Assembly: GCA_016463765.1 (NCBI GenBank)
Contig: JAEMQS010000003.1
Location: 62,001 to 126,000 of the forward strand
Reading direction: 5' to 3'
Source of the DNA: Solirubrobacteraceae bacterium
GTDB taxonomy: Bacteria; Actinomycetota; Thermoleophilia; Solirubrobacterales; Solirubrobacteraceae
DNA length: 64,000 bases
Position numbers and translations under genes: made by a program. Shown one piece after another: positions 45,169 through 52,566 of this stretch. Numbering within the stretch: the first letter of the stretch is position 1; each line of letters opens with the position of its first letter. Below the pieces are notes generated by a model. The model searched no databases, was not told where the DNA came from, and saw only the letters and a list, made by a program, of their open reading frames with translations.

Positions 45169-45924
45169 CTAGAGCTGCAGGATCGCCGTCGGCTGCACCC
45201 AGAGGTTCAGACGAATGGTGACCGAGTCGCCCGCCTTTGCCTTGAGGTACAGCTCCTGGTCGACGACCTTGCCGCCCCCGTCCTTCGGGAGCCATGCCAC
45301 CTTGGAGAAGTTCCGCGGCAGGCCGCCGGGAATACCCTCCAGCGGCGCCCACAGCGGCCCGAAGAACGGGTTCTGCTGGAAGCTGCCGCCGACCATCGTG
45401 TAGTCGACGTTCATGCTGCGGCGGAGGTTGGTGGTGTTCTCCGACGTGCCCTCGTACAGCCGCAGCTGACCGCTGACGCGCACGGGGCATCCGACGCCGA
45501 CCACCCGCGGTGACGGGCAACGCGCTTCGGCGTAGAGCACGAGCTCGGCGCGCACCTCGCCGCCGCACTTCCACGCCTTGTTGACGAGCTGCACACGGCG
45601 GACCGCTGAGGTCTCCCAGTTGTACTGGACGACCGCGCCCGCGATCTTGCCGTTGGGCAGGATGCCCTGGATCAGGGAAACGCCGGTCGACGGGCAGTAC
45701 TCCTTGCCAAAGATCTCGTCGTCGACGATGCGAATGGTGCCGGCGAATCCGACGGTCTGCGCGGCCTTGAACAGCTGCGTCCCGGACTTGCGAAACGTGC
45801 CGTCGGCCCCGTACGTGCCGGACTCCGGGGGGTCGAGTGCCGCGCCCGCCGGCGTAGCGATGGCGGCGGTCAGACAGGCGAGCACGCTGAACGCGAGCAC
45901 GAGACGTCGCATGGCTGAAGCCAT
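45169..45924 (-). CDS. Secreted hypothetical protein with structured leader
   Basis: A 251-residue exported protein with signal peptide MASAMRRLVLAFSVLACLTA cleaved near AGA at about 28. The mature part is mostly beta, with four cysteines and EVRAELVLYAEARCPSPRVV; no family recognised. A strong ribosome site (GAGGAGGA) precedes the ATG. Upstream on the minus strand, a TATAGC -10 candidate at 46023-46028 would give a leader of about 90 bases containing competing hairpins (45965-46013), so expression may be controlled after initiation. Confidence 0.68.
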   Translation of the reverse strand: MASAMRRLVLAFSVLACLTAAIATPAGAALDPPESGTYGADGTFRKSGTQLFKAAQTVGFAGTIRIVDDEIFGKEYCPSTGVSLIQGILPNGKIAGAVVQYNWETSAVRRVQLVNKAWKCGGEVRAELVLYAEARCPSPRVVGVGCPVRVSGQLRLYEGTSENTTNLRRSMNVDYTMVGGSFQQNPFFGPLWAPLEGIPGGLPRNFSKVAWLPKDGGGKVVDQELYLKAKAGDSVTIRLNLWVQPTAILQL

Positions 45925-45964
45925 GGTGTTCCTCCTCTGGATGTGGTGACCCTGCGACCGGCCG

Positions 45965-46013
45965 AACCAGTGGCGCCCGGGAGAAGCGAAGTGACGCCAC
46001 TGGTTGGACCAGT
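45965..46013 (-). promoter_or_regulatory. Leader with two mutually exclusive hairpins
   Basis: Read in the minus direction, three segments occur: A, ACTGGT at 46013-46008; B, starting AACCAGT, at 46005-45995; C, CGCCACTGGTT at 45975-45965. B can pair with A (6 bp, 3-base loop) or with C (11 bp, 19-base loop). This is an attenuator-like layout in the leader of the secreted-protein gene, or alternatively a multi-site operator. Confidence 0.55.
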
Positions 46014-46145
46014 CGACGCGAAGCTATACGCGCTGCCTCACTGACACCTAGTCAGGGAGGCAACTTCGTCGACTCAGACAGTCAGACATCACGTCAACTT
46101 GGGACGAACCCCAAGAGCAATGCGTGCCAGGATCCGGAGTGCTGG

Positions 46146-47048
46146 TCAGCGCCGGATACGCCCGTGCTGGATGACCTCGAAAGCGCTCCCCGGGACCCGC
46201 TTGAGTTGGTTGAGGTCCTCGTCGTCCCAGCGGCGGTCGGCCGCGCCGGTGATGAACCAGTCGCTGCCGTTGTCGGCGACGATCATCCCGTAGCGCCGCA
46301 GGGCGTTCAGCACGACCCGGGCCTGGCCGCGATAGCCGCTGATCTTGTACGAGCGCTTCAGGCGCAGGCGCAGGCCCATCGGCGGCAGGCGCGGGTTGTC
46401 GTCGCTCGAGGCGAAGTGCCGCGCGGGCGCGACGTAGCCGCGCTGCGAGCGCGACACCGTGAACCGCAGCGCGTGCCGGATCTCACCGGCGGCGACCTCG
46501 TCGTACCTGGCGAGCAGCGGGAGGATCGGCAGCCCGGCGGCGTCGGCCGAGGTCCAGCCGGCCGGCCGGGCGTGGCCCGAGCGCAGGTCGAACACCGCGC
46601 CGGATCCGGCGCGCCAGCCGCGGCCCGCGCGTCGCGCGTGGTACAGCTCGTAGAGCCGGCACCGCTCGCGCTGGAGCACCAGGACGTGCCGGTCGCTGCC
46701 CCGCTCGACCGGCGCGCCGAGCGGGATCGGGTACGGACCGGGATCGCTCTCGTCGGCGTACTCGTCGAACGTGATCGGGACGAGCTGCTGCGCGGCGTCG
46801 ACGACCCGGAAGGGGATGCCGTACTCGCCGTCGCCACCGAAGTCCGCGTGCAGGAAACGATTGCCGCCGCTGCCCAGGATCGACGCGATGTACGCCTTCG
46901 AGCGGGGATCGACAGGCGCCTTGGAGATGTCCCGGTTGACCGCATGGCGTTCTGGGAGCACCGGGCAGCCGCCAAGCACCGGGCCGGCCGCGCGCGCCGC
47001 GGCCGGCAGCGCGAGCACCACGAGGAGCGCGACGAGCAGCGTGCGCAT
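46146..47048 (-). CDS. Secreted hypothetical protein
   Basis: A 300-residue exported protein with signal peptide MRTLLVALLVVLALPAAARA. The mature region has GGCPVLPERHAVNRDISKAP, typical of large extracellular proteins of soil actinobacteria, then HVLVLQRERCRLYELYHARR and IRHALRFTVSRSQRGYVAPA. Two Cys could form a disulfide. I cannot assign a function. Its ATG overlaps the stop of the upstream F420/PPOX gene by one base, indicating co-transcription. About 220 bases separate its 3' end from the next gene downstream on the same strand. Confidence 0.65.
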   Translation of the reverse strand: MRTLLVALLVVLALPAAARAAGPVLGGCPVLPERHAVNRDISKAPVDPRSKAYIASILGSGGNRFLHADFGGDGEYGIPFRVVDAAQQLVPITFDEYADESDPGPYPIPLGAPVERGSDRHVLVLQRERCRLYELYHARRAGRGWRAGSGAVFDLRSGHARPAGWTSADAAGLPILPLLARYDEVAAGEIRHALRFTVSRSQRGYVAPARHFASSDDNPRLPPMGLRLRLKRSYKISGYRGQARVVLNALRRYGMIVADNGSDWFITGAADRRWDDEDLNQLKRVPGSAFEVIQHGRIRR

Positions 47049-47467
47049 CAGTGGCGGAACGGCAGCTCGGTGACGCGGACGTGCTCTGGCGTGATCAGGA
47101 ACACGACGCCGCTGCGCATCGGGAAGTCCTGCCCCGTGTAGCGCTGGGCGATCCGGTCGATGACCGCGAGCGCCTCGTCACCCTCCAGCGTTCCCGTGAC
47201 CCGCCCGCGGAGCGCGACGCTGCGGTACGGGTTCGTCTCATCGACGACCGACAGGGCGACCCGCGCGTCCCCGCGCAGGTTGCGCGCCTTGCGCGACCCG
47301 GGCTGGGTGAAGAAGACCACGTGCTCACCCTCGACGCCCACCCACACCGGGACGGTGTGGGGCGCGCCGTCCGGCAGCACCGTCGCGAGGTGTCCGAAGT
47401 TGCGCGCCGTGAGAAGTCCGACGGCGTCCGGCGTGAGCGGCGTCATGCCGCGAGGATCCCACACCAC
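47048..47467 (-). CDS. PPOX-class F420-dependent enzyme
   Basis: A 139-residue split-barrel protein of the TIGR03618/Rv1155 type: FGHLATVLPDGAPHTVPVWV, RKARNLRGDARVALSVVDE and a C-terminal FLITPEHVRVTELPFRH. Members bind F420 or FMN and reduce small molecules. The start may instead be the ATG at 47446; a GTG at 47467 lies inside the left arm of the CCACACCAC/GTGGTGTGG inverted repeat (47459-47494). It is the first gene of a two-gene unit with the secreted protein. Confidence 0.85.
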   Translation of the reverse strand: MVWDPRGMTPLTPDAVGLLTARNFGHLATVLPDGAPHTVPVWVGVEGEHVVFFTQPGSRKARNLRGDARVALSVVDETNPYRSVALRGRVTGTLEGDEALAVIDRIAQRYTGQDFPMRSGVVFLITPEHVRVTELPFRH

Positions 47468-47494
47468 GGCGGGCCTGCCACCATGGTGGTGTGG
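47459..47494. repeat. Inverted repeat spanning divergent start region
   Basis: CCACACCAC (47459-47467) and GTGGTGTGG (47486-47494) are inverted copies with an internal perfect palindrome CCACCATGGTGG (47478-47489). It covers the start region of both divergent genes. Confidence 0.5.
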
Positions 47495-47700
47495 AATTCA
47501 GCCAGATCTACGACACGGCGTGGGGTGTCATCGGCGTCGTCGGCGGTGTCGGAGCCATCATCGTGATGCTCTGGATCTCGGCCACGAGCCGGCACGAGCG
47601 CAACGACGAGGACGCCGCGCGCGACTTCTACACCGAACACGGGCACTGGCCCGACCAGGAACCGGGCGCGCCGCCCGACCCGCTGCCGCCCACGTCGTGA
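47491..47700 (+). CDS. Small single-pass membrane protein
   Basis: A 69-residue protein: short N-terminus, one membrane segment (GVIGVVGGVGAIIVMLWISA, about 12-31) and an acidic, Pro-rich cytoplasmic tail (DEDAARDFYTEHGHWPDQEP). GTG start with no clear ribosome site. Similar short proteins are widespread in actinobacteria but without known function. A hairpin follows 26 bases after the stop. Confidence 0.6.
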   Translation: MEFSQIYDTAWGVIGVVGGVGAIIVMLWISATSRHERNDEDAARDFYTEHGHWPDQEPGAPPDPLPPTS

Positions 47701-47726
47701 GACGACACCGCCCTTAACAGAAGCGA

Positions 47727-47755
47727 GGGCGGGGTCCCTGTCCAAGACCCCGCCC
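47727..47755 (+). terminator. Hairpin with CCTGTCCAA loop
   Basis: GGGCGGGGTC (47727-47736) pairs with GACCCCGCCC (47746-47755); the 9-base loop is CCTGTCCAA. The same loop occurs in the hairpin at 59734-59766. Confidence 0.7.
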
Positions 47756-47965
47756 CCTGTGCGGATGCGTTTGCCACCGGCTGGAGGGGGAACAACGGCC
47801 AGCGGCGCGCAACCTTCTGGTCCAGCGCCGGGGAGCGCTGGTATGTCTCTGTCGAACGGGCGTTACCCGCACGTTCTGAACTGTAGACGTTCCCGAGCCC
47901 CCCGGTCTACCCCATAGTAGGGATTCGGCATCGGACATACGTCCAGTTCACTCCACTATGGAACG
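47756..47965. other. Structured non-coding gap, candidate small RNA region
   Basis: The 309-base gap between the small membrane protein and citrate synthase (convergent) holds no plausible gene. After the terminator it contains several hairpins: CCAGCGC/GCGCTGG at 47822-47841, CGGG/CCCG at 47857-47869, GTAGAC/GTCTAC at about 47883-47910, and CCATAGT/ACTATGG at 47912-47961. It is visibly less GC-rich than its surroundings. No known RNA family (tmRNA, RNase P, SRP, 6S) could be recognised. Confidence 0.35.
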
Positions 47966-48009
47966 TCAGGGTGGCTCGGCACCACACCTGCTGCTACGAC
48001 GATGGGGCC

Positions 48010-49101
48010 CTAGGCCACCTCGTCCACGGACCGCGGGCCCGGGCCGACGTACTTCGCGCTCGGTCGGATGAGCTTGCCCTCGCGCTTCTGCTCGAGGATG
48101 TGCGCCGACCAGCCCGCGACACGGGCGCAGGTGAACATGCTCGTGAAGAGGTCCGCCGGGACCTCCGCGGTGTCGAGGACGACTGCGCTCCAGAACTCGA
48201 CGTTCGTCGCCAGGACGCGGTCGGGCTTGCGGGCCCGCAGCTCGGCAAGGGCGGCGCGCTCCAGTGCCTCGGCGACCTCGAAGCGCTTCGAGCCGATCTC
48301 CTTCGCGGTGCGCCGGAGGACCCGCGCGCGCGGATCCTCGGCGCGGTAGACGCGGTGGCCGAAGCCCATGAGCCGCTCGCCGGAGTCCAGCGCCTGCTTG
48401 ACCCACGCGTCGGCGTCACCCAGCTCCTCGACCTGGTCGAGCATCTTCAGCACGCGCGACGGCGCGCCGCCGTGCAGCGGGCCGGACAGCGCACCCACGG
48501 CGCTCGACAGCGCGGCGACGGGGTCGGCTCCCGTCGACGCCACGACCCGTGCGGTGAACGTCGACGCATTCATGCCGTGCTCGGCCGCGCTGATCCAGTA
48601 CGCGTCGATCGCCTTGACGTGATCGGGGTTGGCCTCGCCGCGCCAGCGGATGAGGAAGCGCTCGGGGATGGACGTCGCCTTGTCGACCTCGGACTGCGGG
48701 ACCCACGGCTTGCCCAGGCCGCGCGCGGACTGCGCGACGAAGCTCAGCGCGAGCACCGATGCACGCGCAAGCGCCTCGCGGGCCTCCTCCTCGGTGAGGT
48801 CGAGCAGCGGCGGGATGCCCCACTCCGGGGCGAGCATCGCGAGCGCGGACTGCACGTCTACTCGCGGGTCGCCCGAGCGCACCGTCAGAGGATGCGGCTC
48901 GGCGGGCGGCAGGCCGGGGTCGAACGACCCGTCGACCAGCAGGCCCCAGACCTTCTCGTACGGCACCTGGCCGACGAGGTCCTCGATGTCGACGCCGCGG
49001 TAGCGCAGCGCGCCGCCGTCCTTGTCGGGTTCGGCGATCTCGCTCGCGAAGGCGACGACGCCCTCCAGGCCCGACTTCACCTCGATCGTGTCTGTACTCA
49101 C
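48010..49101 (-). CDS. Citrate synthase
   Basis: A 363-residue short-form citrate synthase. The catalytic His residues lie in GPLHGGAPSRVL and GFGHRVYRAEDPRA, and the Asp/Arg region is ATNVEFWSAVVLD. It condenses acetyl-CoA with oxaloacetate; a 2-methylcitrate activity cannot be excluded from sequence. GTG start at 49101 with AGGAG five bases upstream, overlapping the stop of the MFS gene (8-base gap). This makes it the third gene of a CGNR-MFS-citrate synthase operon, an unusual partner set. Confidence 0.9.
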   Translation of the reverse strand: MSTDTIEVKSGLEGVVAFASEIAEPDKDGGALRYRGVDIEDLVGQVPYEKVWGLLVDGSFDPGLPPAEPHPLTVRSGDPRVDVQSALAMLAPEWGIPPLLDLTEEEAREALARASVLALSFVAQSARGLGKPWVPQSEVDKATSIPERFLIRWRGEANPDHVKAIDAYWISAAEHGMNASTFTARVVASTGADPVAALSSAVGALSGPLHGGAPSRVLKMLDQVEELGDADAWVKQALDSGERLMGFGHRVYRAEDPRARVLRRTAKEIGSKRFEVAEALERAALAELRARKPDRVLATNVEFWSAVVLDTAEVPADLFTSMFTCARVAGWSAHILEQKREGKLIRPSAKYVGPGPRSVDEVA

Positions 49102-49109
49102 GTCGTCTC

Positions 49110-50399
49110 CTAGGTCACAGGTTCAGGGTTGGCTGACAGGCTCGCAGATCGGTGCAGCCGCGCGGTTCTGCGCGCCACGCGCTGGTCTTCCTCGCCGACC
49201 AGCGGCGCGAGGACCAGCCACGCGGCCAGCGGGCCGGCGGCCAGCGCGAGGTACGCGGGGGCCCAGCCGGCGAACTCGACGAAGGCGCCGAAGGCCGCCG
49301 GGCTGACGGCGCCGCCGATCGCGACGATGGTGTTCTGCATGCTCATGGCGGTCCCCGCCCGGGCCTTGCCGGAGATCTCGGCGGCGGCGGTGAACGCCAG
49401 GCCGTTCCACGTCATCGTCGCCACGCCCGCGGCGAGGACGATCGGGACGGAGAGCACGAGCGGCGCGGTGGTCACCGCGGCGAGGACGGCCAGCAGGAGC
49501 GCACCCGCGAGCGCGCGGCGGCGCATCGGCGCGATCCGCCGCGCCTGCCGGTCCGAGACGCGGCCTGCGCGCACCCGTCCGGCGGCGCCGACGAGCAGGA
49601 TCGCGGCGAGGGCGAACGCGGCGAGCTCCATGCGGACGCCGAGCTCGTCGTGCAGGAAGAGGACGACGAAGCCGAGCATCGCCGACTGCGCGACGACGAG
49701 CAGCGCGCTCGCCGCGCCCAGGCGCCACAGCCGGCGGTCGCGCATCGGCGGCGTGGTGGCCAGCGGGGCGAGGACCTGCGGGCGCTCGGGGGCTTCGCGC
49801 AGGAGCGCCAGACACGCCAGCGCCGCGCCGAGCATGAGCCCGGCGAGGGCGAAGAAGGCAAGCTGCAGCCCACCGGCGCCGGCTGCGAACGCGGGGAGCA
49901 CGAGCGCGCCGATCCCGCCGCCCAGCGGCAGCGCCATCTGACGGATGCCGAGGGCCAGGCCACGTTCGCGCCAGCCGAACCAGCCCATGATCGCGCGGCC
50001 CGACGCGCCCGTGGCGCTGGCGCCCATCGCGCCCGCGGCGAACATCGCGAGAAGCAGACCGGAGAAGCCCTGCGCCAGGCCGGCGCCCACGAGGGCGGCC
50101 GCCGCACCGACGAGCCCGGCGACCATCACGGGGCGCTCGCCGATGCGGTCGGTGAGCATCCCCCACGCCAGCAGGGTCACCATCGTGCCGACCGCCAGCG
50201 CGGTGAACACGAGTCCGACCTGGCCGAGCGTGAGCGCGTAGTCGTCGCGGATGGCCGGGCCGAGCGACGGCAGCCCCATGCGCAGCGCGGCGAACGCGCC
50301 GGCACCAAATGCACCCACGCCGAGGACCACCCAGCGGTAGGGCCCCGCGCCGCGACCGGCGACGAGGCGTTCGACCTCCGCGCGCTCGTCCGCGGTCAT
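49110..50399 (-). CDS. MFS transporter
   Basis: A 429-residue major facilitator with about 12 membrane segments and short loops. The loop 2-3 motif is LLAWGMLTDRIGERPVMVAG, a variant of the MFS GxxxDRxGRR motif. The family resembles nitrate/oligosaccharide/CynX-like MFS members with GWFGWRERGLALGIRQMALP. Substrate unknown; the citrate synthase downstream makes a carboxylate plausible but unproven. Its ATG overlaps the CGNR regulator stop by ATGA, so both are translated together. Confidence 0.88.
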   Translation of the reverse strand: MTADERAEVERLVAGRGAGPYRWVVLGVGAFGAGAFAALRMGLPSLGPAIRDDYALTLGQVGLVFTALAVGTMVTLLAWGMLTDRIGERPVMVAGLVGAAAALVGAGLAQGFSGLLLAMFAAGAMGASATGASGRAIMGWFGWRERGLALGIRQMALPLGGGIGALVLPAFAAGAGGLQLAFFALAGLMLGAALACLALLREAPERPQVLAPLATTPPMRDRRLWRLGAASALLVVAQSAMLGFVVLFLHDELGVRMELAAFALAAILLVGAAGRVRAGRVSDRQARRIAPMRRRALAGALLLAVLAAVTTAPLVLSVPIVLAAGVATMTWNGLAFTAAAEISGKARAGTAMSMQNTIVAIGGAVSPAAFGAFVEFAGWAPAYLALAAGPLAAWLVLAPLVGEEDQRVARRTARLHRSASLSANPEPVT

Positions 50400-51070
50400 C
50401 GGGCGGGCTCCTTCTTCCGTGCCCGGTGCGCGCGCACCTTCGCAGCGTTGCCGCACGTCCGCATGGAGCACCAGCGCCGCTTGCCCGCGGGCGAGCGATC
50501 GTAGAAGCGCGCCGAGCAGTCGTCGGCGGCGCAGATCCGCACCCGGGCGCGGGCGGCGGGCGTGCCGAGCATCTCGGCCGCGTCCAGCGCGATCATGCCG
50601 AGCGCACGGCGGGGTGAGTCCGAGGCCGCGCGCTCGCCGAGCACGGCGTCGCCGTCGTCGTCCAGCGCGAACTGCGGGCGCGCTCCGGCGTGGACGAGCC
50701 AGTCGTCGATCGTGGTGACGGCAGCGCGGTCCAGCGGCTCGCCGGAGACGGCGGCCTGCACGCAGGCGTCGATCGCCTCGCGCAGCTCGCGGGCCTCGCG
50801 CAGCACCTCGTCCGTCAGGCGCCGCTTCTGACCGCCGCCGCGGTTGGGGCACCAGTCCTCGGGCAGCAGCGCGGTGCGCTGCATCCACGCCTCGAGATCC
50901 TCGGGGGTGACGAGCGTCTCGACCCGGCGGCGCCAGCGCTCACGCAGCGTGTTGACGAAGTCCAGCGCGGGCCGGCCGCCGAGCCAGTACCAGTAGGGCG
51001 CGCCGCTGCTGAGCGGGAGTACGAGCTCGTCAGGGAGATCGATATCCACCTGACGTTGCTCGGTAACCAT
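50396..51070 (-). CDS. CGNR zinc-finger/ABATE-domain regulator
   Basis: A 224-residue protein with an N-terminal ABATE domain (GGRPALDFVNTLRERWRRR) and a C-terminal CGNR zinc finger (CAADDCSARFYDRSP, then KRRWCSMRTCGNAAKVRAHR). CGNR proteins are stress-linked transcriptional regulators in actinobacteria. It begins the operon with the MFS and citrate synthase genes and is divergent from the amidase gene. TAGAAT lies 7 bases before the ATG, a near-ideal leaderless promoter. Confidence 0.9.
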   Translation of the reverse strand: MVTEQRQVDIDLPDELVLPLSSGAPYWYWLGGRPALDFVNTLRERWRRRVETLVTPEDLEAWMQRTALLPEDWCPNRGGGQKRRLTDEVLREARELREAIDACVQAAVSGEPLDRAAVTTIDDWLVHAGARPQFALDDDGDAVLGERAASDSPRRALGMIALDAAEMLGTPAARARVRICAADDCSARFYDRSPAGKRRWCSMRTCGNAAKVRAHRARKKEPAR

Positions 51071-51077
51071 ATGGAGA

Positions 51078-51083
51078 ATTCTA
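51078..51083 (-). promoter_or_regulatory. -10-like hexamer TAGAAT of the CGNR operon
   Basis: It lies 7 bases before the ATG at 51070 on the minus strand. Confidence 0.6.
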
Positions 51084-51117
51084 GCAGGTTACGGCGCACC
51101 GCCGGCCGACGTGGACG

Positions 51118-51123
51118 TAGGGT
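51118..51123 (+). promoter_or_regulatory. -10-like hexamer TAGGGT of the amidase gene
   Basis: It lies 6 bases before the GTG at 51130, forming a divergent pair with the CGNR promoter about 35 bases away. Confidence 0.5.
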
Positions 51124-51129
51124 CCAGAC

Positions 51130-52566
51130 GTGCCCGACCATCAGCTCCTGACCCGCTCGGCCATCGAGCTCGCCGGCCTGGTTCGCTCGGGCGAGATCAG
51201 CGCCCGCGAGCTCGTCGACCTGTCGCTCGCGCGCATCGAGGCCCTCGACCCGGAGCTCGGCGCCTTCCTGCACGTCGACGCCGCCCGGGCGCGTCAGACC
51301 GCGGACGGGATCGGTCCGGGCGACGACCGGCCGTTCGCCGGGGTGCCGATCGCGATCAAGAACAACCGGGCGGTCGCCGGGCTCCCGCTGACGTTCGGCT
51401 CGGCCTTCACCCCCGACAGCTTCGTCCCCGACCGCGACCACAACGTCACGGCCCGGCTGCGCGCCGCCGGCTTCGTCATCGTCGGCACGACGAAGCTGCC
51501 GGAGTGGGGCATCCTCCCGGTCACCGACCCCAGCGCGCATGGACCCGCGCGCAACCCGTGGGACCCCTCGCGGACGTCCGGCGGGTCGTCGGGCGGTTCG
51601 GCGACAGCGGTGGCCGCCGGGATGGTCCCAGTCGCCCATGCCAACGACGGCGGTGGCTCGACGCGCATCCCCGCGGCGTGCTGCGGGCTCGTCGGCCTGA
51701 AGCCCCAGCGGGGACGGATCTCCTTCGCCCCCGATCTCGGGCAGCAGTTCCTCGGCCAGGACGGGGTGCTGACCCGCACCGTCGCCGAGACGGCGGCGCT
51801 CCTCGACCTCCTCGCCGGCCCTGTGCTCGGCGACTCGAGCTGGGCGCCACCGCCCGCCGAGCCGTTCGCCGTCAGCGCCGCCCGCGAGCCGGGCCGTCAG
51901 CGGATTGCGGTGACCACGTCGCCGCCGCTTCCCGACGCGAAGGTCGCACCCGAGTTCGCAGCCGCGGTCGCGGACACCGCGGAGCTGCTCGCCTCGCTCG
52001 GCCACGAGGTCGTGGAGGCCGACCCGCCCTGGACCTCGATCGAGATGCTGCGGACCTTCACCGCCGAGTTCGGCCCTGCGGTCTGCACGCAGATGGCGTT
52101 CGCCGGCATGCTGGCGGGCCGCGAGCCGACCGCAGCCGACGTCGAGCCGCTGAGCTGGTGGCTGTGGGAAACCTGCCGCGAGATCGACTCCATCTCCGCC
52201 GCGCTGGCCAGCGCCCAGCTGCAGGGCTTCGCCCGCATGATCGTCACCTGGGCCGACCCGTACGACGCGATCCTCACCCCGGCGCTCGCCGAGGTCGCGG
52301 TCCCGCTGGGGGAGATCGATCCGCGCGGCCCGGACCCGGCCGCGACGTTCGCCCGCTCCGGCACGTTCACACCCTTCACCGCCGGCCTGAACATCACGGG
52401 CCAGCCCGCGATCTCGCTGCCGATCGCCGCACGCGAGGAGGACGGCCTGCCGGTCGGCGTGCAGCTCATCGGCCGGCCAGAGTCCGAGGGCGCGCTGCTG
52501 TCCCTGGCCGCGCAGCTCGAAGCGGCGCGGCCGTGGGCCGACCGGCTCGCGCCGCCGGCTACTTGA
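51130..52566 (+). CDS. Amidase-signature family hydrolase
   Basis: A 478-residue amidase. The Ser-cisSer-Lys triad is in place: Lys in VPIAIKNNRAVAG (about 76), cis-Ser in TSGGSSGGSATAVAAG, and the nucleophile Ser in NDGGGSTRIPAACCGLVG. It hydrolyses an amide, possibly of a small aromatic or aliphatic substrate or an indoleacetamide-like compound; not the GatCAB transamidosome subunit, as there are no gatB/gatC neighbours. It is convergent with the RTX protein gene, overlapping 8 bases. Confidence 0.9.
   Translation: MPDHQLLTRSAIELAGLVRSGEISARELVDLSLARIEALDPELGAFLHVDAARARQTADGIGPGDDRPFAGVPIAIKNNRAVAGLPLTFGSAFTPDSFVPDRDHNVTARLRAAGFVIVGTTKLPEWGILPVTDPSAHGPARNPWDPSRTSGGSSGGSATAVAAGMVPVAHANDGGGSTRIPAACCGLVGLKPQRGRISFAPDLGQQFLGQDGVLTRTVAETAALLDLLAGPVLGDSSWAPPPAEPFAVSAAREPGRQRIAVTTSPPLPDAKVAPEFAAAVADTAELLASLGHEVVEADPPWTSIEMLRTFTAEFGPAVCTQMAFAGMLAGREPTAADVEPLSWWLWETCREIDSISAALASAQLQGFARMIVTWADPYDAILTPALAEVAVPLGEIDPRGPDPAATFARSGTFTPFTAGLNITGQPAISLPIAAREEDGLPVGVQLIGRPESEGALLSLAAQLEAARPWADRLAPPAT

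Noticed and set aside
47701-48009. tmRNA, 6S RNA, RNase P or tRNA
   Set aside because: None of their conserved cores could be found by eye, so the gap is reported only as a structured region.
51130-52566. Gln-tRNA amidotransferase subunit A
   Set aside because: The amidase signature is present but gatB and gatC are not adjacent and the protein is a stand-alone gene.
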